Assembly: GCA_902790885.1 (NCBI GenBank) | Contig: CADATR010000083.1 | Location: 1 to 7,539, forward strand | Reading direction: 5' to 3' | From: an uncultured Eubacteriales bacterium | GTDB taxonomy: Bacteria; Bacillota_A; Clostridia; Peptostreptococcales; Anaerovoracaceae | DNA length: 7,539 nucleotides | Shown: positions 1-6,841 of the stretch, piece after piece | Position numbering within the stretch: the first letter of the stretch is position 1 | How the letters are laid out: each line of letters starts with the position of its first letter | Program-made: the position numbers and the translations under genes | Notes under the pieces: model-generated | The model's database searches: none | Seen by the model: the letters and a program-made list of their open reading frames with translations, nothing else | What the model was told of the DNA's origin: nothing

Positions 1-1386
1 GAAAGGATCATTGGCGAAGACAGCGGTTTGTTTCTGGATCTCGTAGCGTACAGCATAATCACCGAGAACAACGCCGGTCAGTATTATCCTGGCTATGCAT
101 ACAACCACCCGCTCTTCACCGAAGACATGCGTATCTACAGTGACTCAAAGGTGTCGACGTTCCTGAACAGCATGACTGTCGATCAAAGCGTCGCCTTCCT
201 GAACCAGTGGAACGAGTCGAGAGACCACCGTGAGAGGATATACATCTCCTATGACTCCACCAACAAGAACTGTCAGGCCGGAGACATAGAGATAGCGGAG
301 TTCGGACATGCCAAGGAAGATAAAGGCGTACCGGTGATCAACTACTCCATCGCCTACGACAAGACCAACAGAGAGCCTCTGTTTTATGAGGAGTATCCCG
401 GGAGCATCGTAGATATCTCGCAGCTCCAGTACATGCTGGAAAAAGCCAAAGGATATGGCTACAGAAAAGCAGGCTTCATCCTTGACCGCGGATACTTCAG
501 CAAGGAGAATATCCGCTACATGGACAAGTGCCATTATGACTTCGTGATCATGATGAAAGGCATGAAAGATCTAGTCAAAGGGCTTGTCCTTGAGAACAAA
601 GGGAAGTTCGAGGATGTGAGAGCGAACAGCATCAGAGACTACAGAGTGAACGGGATCACAGTGAAGCAGAAGCTTTTCCCATCCGATGCGAAAGACAGGT
701 ATTTCCACATCTTCTACAGCAGCAATAAATATGCATCTGAGCGAGAACTGATCGAGATGAAGATAGACCGTATGGCAAGAGTGCTGAAGAAGATGGGAGG
801 TCTTCAGGTGAGGCCTCCGGAAGAATACGGCAAATACTTCGACTTCGTCTATTACCATGAGGGACAGGAGGATGAGAAATTCCTGTATGGGATAGAAAAG
901 ACAGATGTGATCGATCGGGAACTCAGTCTCTGCGGATACTTCGTGATCGTGACCTCTCAGAGAATGACAGCCAGGGAAGCGATCAGTCTTTACAAGAGCA
1001 GAGACGGATCCGAGAAACTGTTCAGAGGCGACAAGACATACCTCGGCAACAAGAGCCTGAGAGTCCCTTCACAGCAGGCTGCAGATGCTAAGATCTTTGT
1101 GGAATTCGTAGCCTTGATCGTCAGGAACAAGATCTACACCACCCTGAAGGCAGCCATGGACGAGATGGATGAGAAGCCTAATTACATGACCGTACCTGCT
1201 GCGATCAGGGAACTCGAAAAGATCGAGATGGTACGGCAGCTCGGGAACAGATACCGCATGGACCATGCAGTGACCAAGACACAGAAGAAGATACTCAAAG
1301 CATTCGGGATCGATGCTTTGTACATAAAAGGTACCACACAGAAACTGAGCGACAGGCTCGCATACATAATGCAGGAGGATAATTAA
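1..1386 (+). CDS. IS1634-family DDE transposase, N-terminus cut by window edge
   Basis: This enzyme would cut and join the ends of the insertion sequence. The frame is open from base 1, so the TTG at 28 is not the start; 461 residues are visible and roughly the first 100 are likely missing, judging from the usual 550-600 residues of the family. Counting from base 28, the catalytic residues are visible as D76 in YDSTN (codon at 253), D153 in ILDRGYFS (codon at 484) and E329 (codon at 1012). E329 lies in an exact Y-2-R-3-E-6-K arrangement (Y322, R325, E329, K336), the hallmark of IS4-superfamily transposases. The segment around 'GHAKEDKG' and 'YPGSIVDISQLQ' is also typical of the IS1634 group. 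No frameshift is visible and the reading frame ends normally in TAA, so the enzyme could be active. The two following genes are tightly coupled to it. Confidence 0.93.
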   Translation, partial: ERIIGEDSGLFLDLVAYSIITENNAGQYYPGYAYNHPLFTEDMRIYSDSKVSTFLNSMTVDQSVAFLNQWNESRDHRERIYISYDSTNKNCQAGDIEIAEFGHAKEDKGVPVINYSIAYDKTNREPLFYEEYPGSIVDISQLQYMLEKAKGYGYRKAGFILDRGYFSKENIRYMDKCHYDFVIMMKGMKDLVKGLVLENKGKFEDVRANSIRDYRVNGITVKQKLFPSDAKDRYFHIFYSSNKYASERELIEMKIDRMARVLKKMGGLQVRPPEEYGKYFDFVYYHEGQEDEKFLYGIEKTDVIDRELSLCGYFVIVTSQRMTAREAISLYKSRDGSEKLFRGDKTYLGNKSLRVPSQQAADAKIFVEFVALIVRNKIYTTLKAAMDEMDEKPNYMTVPAAIRELEKIEMVRQLGNRYRMDHAVTKTQKKILKAFGIDALYIKGTTQKLSDRLAYIMQEDN

Positions 1387-1387
1387 G

Positions 1388-1594
1388 ATGGCCGGCAGAA
1401 AGATAGATATTGACGAGAAGATCGAGCGCGCGCAGGAAGATGTTACAAAGGCCAAGAAGAAATATGACGCGGCAGTAGAAGTGCTCGAGAAGCTGATGAC
1501 CCGCAAGCGCGAGATGCAGCAGAAGGAGCTTCTTCAGGCATTTGCCGACAGCGGCAAGAGCTACGAGGAGATCATGCAGTTCTTGAAGGCATAG
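1388..1594 (+). CDS. Small coiled-coil protein coupled to the transposase
   Basis: This is a 68-residue, charged, almost entirely helical protein of unknown function. The ATG lies one base after the transposase stop, with AGGAGG at 1373-1378 (9 bases upstream) inside the end of the transposase gene, so translation is probably coupled. Residues about 6-50 have the heptad-like pattern of a coiled coil, rich in Lys, Glu and Ala, with no Cys, Trp or membrane segment. The C-terminus (SYEEIMQFLKA) looks like a short separate helix preceded by a Gly/Ser turn. The layout resembles small coiled-coil proteins such as DUF4315 of Gram-positive conjugative elements, but I cannot show homology. The position suggests an accessory protein of the IS, perhaps a dimeric partner or regulator of the transposase; that role is inference. 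Confidence 0.85.
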   Translation: MAGRKIDIDEKIERAQEDVTKAKKKYDAAVEVLEKLMTRKREMQQKELLQAFADSGKSYEEIMQFLKA

Positions 1595-1607
1595 GAGGTG
1601 CAACACG

Positions 1608-1898
1608 ATGATGAAGAAATACAAATCATCTGAAAAACGAGCTGACCTGTATGACATAGGAGATGGAATGATGCTGATGAACATAATCAGCAAAAATGAT
1701 GAAGGAAAAATTGAGACTGTCCACATGTATATTGGATACGATGATGGGACAGAGTTTCTCAGAGTCGGTATTGCAGAAGACCTGGCATCATTTGGTTCCA
1801 GATTCAATTATGCGGCATTCATGAGAGGCGTAAGCCAGAGATTAAGACTATACAAATCTGTATTTGAATCCAACCTTGCAGACCGTTTACTGAGGTAA
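1608..1898 (+). CDS. Hypothetical 96-residue protein, third gene of the IS transcript
   Basis: I do not recognise this protein. It starts at ATG 1608 (a second ATG follows at 1611) behind a very strong ribosome site, AGGAGGTG at 1593-1600, which overlaps the TAG stop of the preceding gene; this supports a real gene translated from the same message. The protein is soluble, with no signal peptide or membrane segment. Its first half alternates hydrophobic and polar residues as in beta strands (GDGMMLMNIISK, ETVHMYIGYDDG); its C-terminal third is basic and helical (SQRLRLYKSVFESNLADRLLR). Counted by eye the gene is about 40% G+C, clearly lower than the preceding gene and most of the transposase. 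It may therefore be a passenger gene acquired separately or host DNA flanking the IS. A hairpin terminator follows 22 bases after the stop. Confidence 0.75.
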   Translation: MMKKYKSSEKRADLYDIGDGMMLMNIISKNDEGKIETVHMYIGYDDGTEFLRVGIAEDLASFGSRFNYAAFMRGVSQRLRLYKSVFESNLADRLLR

Positions 1899-1920
1899 AA
1901 TTGGCGCACATATTAAAAGA

Positions 1921-1964
1921 GGCGAAGTGTAGCATTTTTGACAGGCTACTCTTCGCCGTTTTCA
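1921..1964. terminator. Hairpin terminator after the IS genes, likely bidirectional
   Basis: GGCGAAG-T-GTAGC at 1921-1933 pairs with GCTAC-T-CTTCGCC at 1945-1957. That gives 12 base pairs interrupted by one T:T mismatch, with an 11-base loop. On the plus strand the stem is followed by GTTTTCATTT; on the minus strand it is followed by TCTTTTAAT, so it could stop transcription in both directions. It lies 22 bases after the 96-codon gene. It could instead be part of the right end structure of the insertion sequence. Confidence 0.75.
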
Positions 1965-2115
1965 TTTGAGTAGGAAAATTTCAGGAAGTTAAGGGTTTCA
2001 TTATGTCCAATGATGTCCTAAATCGTCAGCGTATATATCATATTATTATACCTCTTTAGTAATAATCCTTCAATTCCCGATTTGCTTTTATGGAAAAATA
2101 TTGCCATCTTTCGAT

Positions 2116-2151
2116 AAATCTGCCGTTTCATAAGAAACGGCAGATTTTCAA
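2116..2151. terminator. Perfect 14-bp hairpin terminator at the end of the transfer operon
   Basis: AAATCTGCCGTTTC (2116-2129) and GAAACGGCAGATTT (2134-2147) are perfectly complementary around the four-base loop ATAA. The hairpin begins 10 bases beyond the stop of the minus-strand cell-wall hydrolase gene and so marks the 3' end of that transcription unit. The U-rich tail is better on the plus strand (TTTTCAATATTG) than on the minus strand (ATTTATC), so it probably also blocks read-through from the insertion sequence. Confidence 0.85.
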
Positions 2152-2157
2152 TATTGT

Positions 2158-3819
2158 TTAGTACTTTGGCACTCCATATCCATATATCAAAGGGCTGGTC
2201 ACCGAGTAACTCTTCTTCCTACACATATCTCCAGAATTGCCTTCGATTGTGAAAACCATGTTTCCATCGCACTTTTCAACTATACCGACATGGTCGCATC
2301 CTCCATCTCCATGCCAGTCGAAGAAGATGATGTCCCCCGGCATCGGCTTATATCCCGGCTTCTGCCATTGATTCTTATTCTCGAACCAACTGATGCCGTC
2401 GCCGACAGAGGAGAACTTAGGGATGATGCCTTCTTTGATATATCCGCATTGGTCCGCGCACCAGGATACATAGCAGGCACACCACTCAACGCGGTTATTG
2501 AACCCATACCAGCTCCAGAACTTCTTGCCGCCCTGATTCCCGATCTGCTGCGCAGCCACCTGCGTGATCTTTGTGTTACCGATTCCATAGTTGTAATTGC
2601 CATAGGGATAATAACGAAGCACATGGGCTACATACTGCTTATCGCCATAGGACTTCCAGCCATGCTTCTTGGCTTGCTCATCGGAAAAGGCGGAAGCGTT
2701 CTCAACAGTATAACCGCCATCACGTTTGACAGCCCAAGCGATATAGCCATTCCCATAGTTATACCCTTGCAAAGCCAAGCGTATATGTTCCATATCAAGC
2801 GGATTTTCGACTTTGGCCTGTTCTAATACAGATTTCAACTCCTGCACACCGCACTGTATAGAATAGTCCGGATCCAGGATCCCATTTGGCTTCTTTGGGT
2901 ATTTTGTATTAAAAGGTCCTTCGGCCGCCTGCATAGGATCCTTACCCCGGCCGCCTGACTCCTGCATCATGACAGCCTTGATGAGATCCACGTATTCCGG
3001 TATCCCATACTCCTCGGCATATTTCTGGATCACAGGTGTGTATGCCTCAACCTCCTGGCTCACAGGCGTATAGTTCGATGAACTTTCATCTCCAAAGAAA
3101 TAAAAAGCTGCGCCGAAGAATACAAAGACAACAATCACCAGCACGGCCACCCAGCCGCCGGCGATAAGAGCAAGAAAGAGGGCTTTCGCACCGCCTATGA
3201 CCGCTTTCATCGCCTTATATGTCATGATCGCAGACTTCTTTACATCGTGCCTAATCCGTTCCGTCGTCTTACGTGTTTTGATTACCGCCTTTCTCGCAGC
3301 TTCCGTTTTCTTTGCCTGCGCTGTCATTTGCTTCCCCCCGGCGCTGGATATGGTCTTGATCGACTTGCCTTCCCTTATCGGGGCAATCGGTTTTATGCTG
3401 CGCTTTCCTCTGACCACAGAAGTTTCCGCGTTTTTTACCAGGCTTCCCATACGAGTTGCTCTCGGCGTGCTTCCACTCCCGGATCCCGGGAAGCCGATTC
3501 CTCTGGCGCTTCTTGATTTCCGGACCATTTCGGCCTTCGTTTTCACATCGATCCTCGGCGTGCTTTCTGCAGTAACGCGCCCCGGCTTTTGCTTACCGGC
3601 CATAGACATCCTGTATCCGATATTCACAACACTTCCCACAGTTCTTATCGTTTCATCACTGGCATACTCGGACTCGTTTCTGGGTTCCGGCTCAGTCTGA
3701 GAATCGACCTGATCCTTTGTTCTGACAGTTGAGCTCCTTACATGTGATGAAAGATTTGCGGCACGGTCGATCGTCTTAATCGTCCCTTTATTGATCTGCC
3801 TGGTCTTGATATCTGCCAC
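2158..3819 (-). CDS. Membrane-anchored lysozyme-like / CHAP cell-wall hydrolase of conjugation system (CwlT/CD1108 type)
   Basis: This two-domain peptidoglycan hydrolase would open the wall for the transfer channel. I start it at GTG 3819 (553 residues). The longer frame begins at ATG 3906 in a 4-base overlap with the virB4 stop, but only the GTG has a strong ribosome site, and the resulting N-terminus, MADIKTRQINKGTIKTID, matches the usual start of this family. Numbered from the GTG, residues 1-210 are a basic, Ser/Thr/Arg-rich, low-complexity cytoplasmic region. Residues about 215-243 form one membrane segment. Residues 256-406 are a lysozyme-like (Tn916 Orf14/CwlT type) domain with the probable catalytic Glu287 in MMQESGGRGKDPMQ and the YNYGNGYI motif. 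Residues about 434-553 form a CHAP amidase/endopeptidase domain with Cys447 (EWCACYVSW), His510 (CDHVGIV) and Glu526/Asn528 (IEGNSG). All key residues are present. Extra cysteines around the CHAP active site are unusual. Confidence 0.93.
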   Translation of the reverse strand: MADIKTRQINKGTIKTIDRAANLSSHVRSSTVRTKDQVDSQTEPEPRNESEYASDETIRTVGSVVNIGYRMSMAGKQKPGRVTAESTPRIDVKTKAEMVRKSRSARGIGFPGSGSGSTPRATRMGSLVKNAETSVVRGKRSIKPIAPIREGKSIKTISSAGGKQMTAQAKKTEAARKAVIKTRKTTERIRHDVKKSAIMTYKAMKAVIGGAKALFLALIAGGWVAVLVIVVFVFFGAAFYFFGDESSSNYTPVSQEVEAYTPVIQKYAEEYGIPEYVDLIKAVMMQESGGRGKDPMQAAEGPFNTKYPKKPNGILDPDYSIQCGVQELKSVLEQAKVENPLDMEHIRLALQGYNYGNGYIAWAVKRDGGYTVENASAFSDEQAKKHGWKSYGDKQYVAHVLRYYPYGNYNYGIGNTKITQVAAQQIGNQGGKKFWSWYGFNNRVEWCACYVSWCADQCGYIKEGIIPKFSSVGDGISWFENKNQWQKPGYKPMPGDIIFFDWHGDGGCDHVGIVEKCDGNMVFTIEGNSGDMCRKKSYSVTSPLIYGYGVPKY

Positions 3820-3824
3820 TTTCA

Positions 3825-3834
3825 CACCTCCTTT
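3825..3834 (-). promoter_or_regulatory. Strong ribosome binding site that fixes the hydrolase start
   Basis: On the minus strand the sequence reads AAAGGAGGTG followed by TGAAA and then GTG GCA GAT. GGAGG ends 7 bases before GTG 3819, the ideal spacing for a Gram-positive ribosome site. The alternative ATG at 3906 has only a weak GGAAG three bases upstream. This decides for the GTG start. Confidence 0.85.
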
Positions 3835-3845
3835 CACAGATGTAA

Positions 3846-3868
3846 TCAGCCGGCATAAAGCCGGCTGA
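3846..3868. promoter_or_regulatory. Intercistronic hairpin between virB4 and hydrolase gene
   Basis: TCAGCCGGC (3846-3854) and GCCGGCTGA (3860-3868) form a perfect 9-bp, GC-rich stem with a 5-base loop. It lies between the virB4 stop (3903) and the hydrolase ribosome site (3825-3834). On the minus strand it is followed by TTACATC, not a U-run, so it is not a convincing intrinsic terminator. More likely roles are mRNA processing, 3'-end protection of the upstream message, partial attenuation or binding of a protein. The role is inference. Confidence 0.6.
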
Positions 3869-3902
3869 ATGAAATCAATTCGGAAACGGTTAATCCGCCG
3901 GA

Positions 3903-6422
3903 TCATTTGCTTCCATAGCGCCCCTCAAGGTATGCCCTAGCTTTCTCTCTGAACTCAGACGCATCTTTGGAACTCTCACGGATTTTCATCAGAATCTCCT
4001 TATCTTCTTTGGTAAGTTCCTTGGAAGCCTGTTTCTTGTCGGATGACGCTTCAGTACCGGCGGCTGTCATCTTCGGCTCCTCAGAGGGCTCATCCAGTCC
4101 TTCGCCCGGTTTGGTGGTCATCAGCTTGTACAGCTTCGTGTCTTTCGGGAACTTGTTCGCAAACGGAACCAGATTCGATCCGACTTTGATGAGACCATGG
4201 CCTGCATCAACGTTCGTGATATACGAAAGCTGAAGATCCGAGATGTTGAGAAGCTTTGCAAGTTCCACGCGGTCCGTTGCAGCCTGGTTAAGCATGACGA
4301 TAAACTCTGAGTTCGAGAGCATCGTTCTTGCCGTATGAGACTGAAGAAGATCATCCACATTCTGTGTGATTCCGGTACAGTACGCACCGTACTTTCTGAC
4401 ACGCTTCCAGAGCTTGAACAGAAACTGCGCGGAGTATTCGTGCATGAACAGGAGATAGATCTCATCGATGAAAATAAAGGTCTGCTTTCCCTTCATGCGG
4501 TTCTTCGTGATACGGTTGATGATCGAGTCGAGGATGACCAACATGCCGATTGCTCGGAGCTGCTCGCCAAGTTCCAGGATGTCGTAACAAACAAGACGAT
4601 TATCCGTATTGACATTCGTCTGCTTCGCAAATGTGTTAAGAGAGCCTCTTGTGAACAGCTCCAGTTCCAGCGCTAGCGAGTGCGCCTCTGGTTCCGGCTG
4701 CTTAAGAAGTTCATCACGGAAATCAGCGAGAGTAGGGGGCGTGCCCTGATAGTTCCCCTGCTGGTAGTAACGGTATACATTCTCAGTACAACGGTCGATA
4801 ATAGACTGCTGCCCTTTTGAGAAATGATGCCCCGCAATGATCTGCTCACAAAGCGACTGCAGGAACTGAGATTTCTCAATGATGGGATCCGTCTCGCCGT
4901 AATCCTTACTCATATCCATGGCATTGATGTGGTTAGAGGATGTCGCTGAGATCTCAATGACCGAACCGCCCATTGCACGGACAAGCGGCGCGTATTCCCG
5001 CTCTGGGTCAATGATGATGATATCCGCATCTGAAGAAAGCATGAGGTTTGTGATTTCGTTCTTTCCGGTAAAGGACTTACCGGATCCGGAAACGCCTAGG
5101 ATGAAGGAGTTGCCGTTCAGGAGCTTCCTTCTGTCAGCGATGATCATGTTCTTACTGATGACATTCTGACCATAGTAGATCCCGTCCTTGTCATAGACCT
5201 CCTGTACACGGAACGGCATGAAGACTGCAAGGCTCTCTGTAGTAAGCGTTCGGAATGCGTCGATCTTTCGTGTACCGAATGGGAGGGCGGTCTTGATGCC
5301 GTCAAGCTGCTGGAATTTCAGGATAGACATCTGGCAAAGATGCTTTCTTGCTGTGGTCAGGATCGACTCGGTATCGTTGTCGAGCTGTTTCTTTGACTCG
5401 GCGGTATGAACTACGGTGATGACAGCAAACATCATCCTCTGATCGCGAGTTGTCAGATCATCCAGAAACTCTTTTGATTCTTTTCTCTGCTGCTCCATAT
5501 CGTAGGGAATGACTGCGGAGAAGTTGTTGTTCATGTTCTGCTTTCTCTGCCAGTTCGTAATGTTGGTCTCTACACCGAGAAGGCGCTGCTCTACTTCCTT
5601 GACAGCCTCGTCTGTCGGGACAGGAACGATATCGATCGAGAGCATAAGATTCCTGTTAATGTCTGTAAGCTCTGCCACCATGTCATCTTTGATATAGGAC
5701 GCATAATCCCGAAGCAGAAGCACGCGGCCATACCGAGATCCGATTTTGAAATAATCGCTCTCATTCTCATAGACATCCGGGCAGATATAGTCCCTAAAAT
5801 CATGGCCTTTTCTCATACGATCTTTGATATCGAAGTGGAACGACGTTTCCTCTCCGGTACGAAAGAAGTCATGGATGATACGGAGTCTGTCGACTGCGTC
5901 GAGCTCCGTGCAGATCGATCCCAGTCGATTGAACTTGGAAATCAGATCCGCACCGACACGAGAGAAATAGGCTCTTGCGTCCTCGATGCTTTTCTTATTC
6001 ACAGAGATCGTCACGTATTTATCCTGAACGATTGAGTTCGATCCGGTCGCCTTCTCAAGCAGTATCCGGTTATATTCCCTGCGGTACTCATCCAGCGAGT
6101 CGCCTCTTTCCCTGATCAGGATCTGATTTTCAAAGTCGCTCTTATTGAGCCTTCTGTTGTTGATCGTGATCTTGGTCGTTGCGCCGCTGTCAAGGGAATT
6201 AAGGAGTTCCGAATACTCAAGGAACATCGCCTCTTTGTCCTCGCGGGAAGCCACTGCATAGTTGATATCTTCAAACTTGAACATCTTGCTGTACTTGTTC
6301 TTCCCGACAAGAAAGATCCCGTCAGGCCATATGGTCCTGACCGGGATCATGTCCTGCACCTTCTTCGGTACTTCGAACTTTTCCTTGTCCTGTTTCATGA
6401 TATTTGAAAGTGTTTTGATCAT
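3903..6422 (-). CDS. virB4: VirB4-type conjugation ATPase (CD1110 family)
   Basis: This 839-residue cytoplasmic ATPase would energise assembly of the type IV secretion channel and substrate transfer. The N-terminal half (about 1-400) is the VirB4 domain without nucleotide motifs. The C-terminal half is a RecA-like ATPase with Walker A GVSGSGKS at 443-450, the family motif IIDPEREY at 470-477, Walker B TFIFIDEIY at 648-656 (D653, E654) and the ITQNVDDLL motif near 685-693. The C-terminal tail from about 770 is acidic and Lys-rich, probably disordered then helical. The length fits the family. The start ATG 6422 overlaps the prgI stop by four bases (ATGA), indicating translational coupling; AAGGAG lies at 6435-6440. 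The order prgI, virB4, hydrolase is standard for Tn1549-like transfer modules. No frameshift or motif loss is visible. Confidence 0.96.
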   Translation of the reverse strand: MIKTLSNIMKQDKEKFEVPKKVQDMIPVRTIWPDGIFLVGKNKYSKMFKFEDINYAVASREDKEAMFLEYSELLNSLDSGATTKITINNRRLNKSDFENQILIRERGDSLDEYRREYNRILLEKATGSNSIVQDKYVTISVNKKSIEDARAYFSRVGADLISKFNRLGSICTELDAVDRLRIIHDFFRTGEETSFHFDIKDRMRKGHDFRDYICPDVYENESDYFKIGSRYGRVLLLRDYASYIKDDMVAELTDINRNLMLSIDIVPVPTDEAVKEVEQRLLGVETNITNWQRKQNMNNNFSAVIPYDMEQQRKESKEFLDDLTTRDQRMMFAVITVVHTAESKKQLDNDTESILTTARKHLCQMSILKFQQLDGIKTALPFGTRKIDAFRTLTTESLAVFMPFRVQEVYDKDGIYYGQNVISKNMIIADRRKLLNGNSFILGVSGSGKSFTGKNEITNLMLSSDADIIIIDPEREYAPLVRAMGGSVIEISATSSNHINAMDMSKDYGETDPIIEKSQFLQSLCEQIIAGHHFSKGQQSIIDRCTENVYRYYQQGNYQGTPPTLADFRDELLKQPEPEAHSLALELELFTRGSLNTFAKQTNVNTDNRLVCYDILELGEQLRAIGMLVILDSIINRITKNRMKGKQTFIFIDEIYLLFMHEYSAQFLFKLWKRVRKYGAYCTGITQNVDDLLQSHTARTMLSNSEFIVMLNQAATDRVELAKLLNISDLQLSYITNVDAGHGLIKVGSNLVPFANKFPKDTKLYKLMTTKPGEGLDEPSEEPKMTAAGTEASSDKKQASKELTKEDKEILMKIRESSKDASEFREKARAYLEGRYGSK

Positions 6423-6838
6423 GCCTTCTTCCGTCTCCTTCCTCTTTTCGTATTCTTGTGCGTTTTGTCCGGTTTAGATTCCGTCTTTTCGGCACGCTTC
6501 TTTTTCTCAGCCTTTTCGTCATTGAGAAGCGACCAATAGATGTTCGTGTTGCCAAAGGTCAAATGCTTCGGCATCAGAATCTCCGAACGGATCCAGGCCA
6601 TGAGAAACTTCTCCGCTGTCATGCCGTTGTACTTGAGAAAGCCGATCGCAGCGAACGGGACGGCAGCCAGGATGCAGACCCAGCTCACCGTCTCGAGACC
6701 GAGCGCAGGCTTCAGAAGAAAGTAGACCGCTACCGCCACGCCGCACGCCAGCACAGAAAAAATGAACTGTCTCAGCGACAGTCCAAAGAACATCGATTCC
6801 GTATAGTTTCGTATCTCGCGGTTGATCTTGACCTCCAT
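6419..6838 (-). CDS. prgI: PrgI-family membrane protein of the transfer channel
   Basis: This 139-residue protein belongs to the PrgI family, the small two-helix membrane component encoded just before VirB4 in Gram-positive conjugation systems and usually equated with VirB3. The N-terminus MEVKINREIRNYTESMFFGL is typical. Two membrane segments lie at about 23-43 and 51-68, followed by a conserved-looking cytoplasmic stretch (KYNGMTAEKFLMAWIRSE). The tail from about 107 to 139 is extremely basic and Lys/Arg-rich and could contact nucleic acid, acidic lipids or VirB4; that is inference. The start ATG has GAGGTG at 6846-6851 with a 7-base spacing, lying in the end of the upstream gene, whose stop is only three bases away. 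The stop overlaps the virB4 start. Confidence 0.92.
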   Translation of the reverse strand: MEVKINREIRNYTESMFFGLSLRQFIFSVLACGVAVAVYFLLKPALGLETVSWVCILAAVPFAAIGFLKYNGMTAEKFLMAWIRSEILMPKHLTFGNTNIYWSLLNDEKAEKKKRAEKTESKPDKTHKNTKRGRRRKKA

Positions 6839-6841
6839 ACG

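Larger units (their letters stand above)
1..1970 (+). mobile_element. IS1634-type insertion sequence, left end outside window
   Basis: This is the 3' portion of an insertion sequence defined by a DDE transposase and two small genes packed directly behind it. The left terminal repeat lies outside the window, so neither the terminal inverted repeats nor the target duplication can be matched here. The right limit is my estimate: it is placed just past the hairpin at 1921-1957, where dense coding stops and AT-rich sequence begins. The true end could be anywhere between about 1595, if the third gene is not part of the element, and about 2110. IS1634-family elements are known for unusually long and variable target duplications, so a short flanking repeat should not be expected. 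Confidence 0.6.

Noticed and set aside
28..30. TTG as the transposase start
   Set aside because: The frame is open to base 1 and the visible protein lacks the N-terminal part expected of the family, so the start is outside the window.
1295..1807. Minus-strand 170-codon open frame across the transposase and small genes
   Set aside because: It crosses three plus-strand genes that have good ribosome sites, and it has no family resemblance.
2031..2051. AT-rich near-palindrome GTATA...TATAC and a nearby ATGTCC direct repeat (2003-2018)
   Set aside because: Only five base pairs match before the symmetry fails, and the repeat is six bases; both are expected by chance in AT-rich sequence, so no att or operator site is claimed.
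2290..2826. Plus-strand 178-codon open frame over the hydrolase gene
   Set aside because: It lies entirely inside the lysozyme/CHAP coding sequence, has no ribosome site or recognisable family, and is an antisense shadow.
3197..3700. Plus-strand 167-codon hydrophobic open frame
   Set aside because: It is antisense to the basic arm of the hydrolase; Lys/Arg/Ser codons read backwards give Leu/Phe/Ala-rich sequence, which explains the membrane-like look.
3835..3906. Possible internal promoter (TTGATT with a TTATGC-like box) ahead of the hydrolase gene
   Set aside because: The spacing of about 14 bases is too short, the -10 match is poor and it overlaps the palindrome; an operon-internal promoter is not supported.
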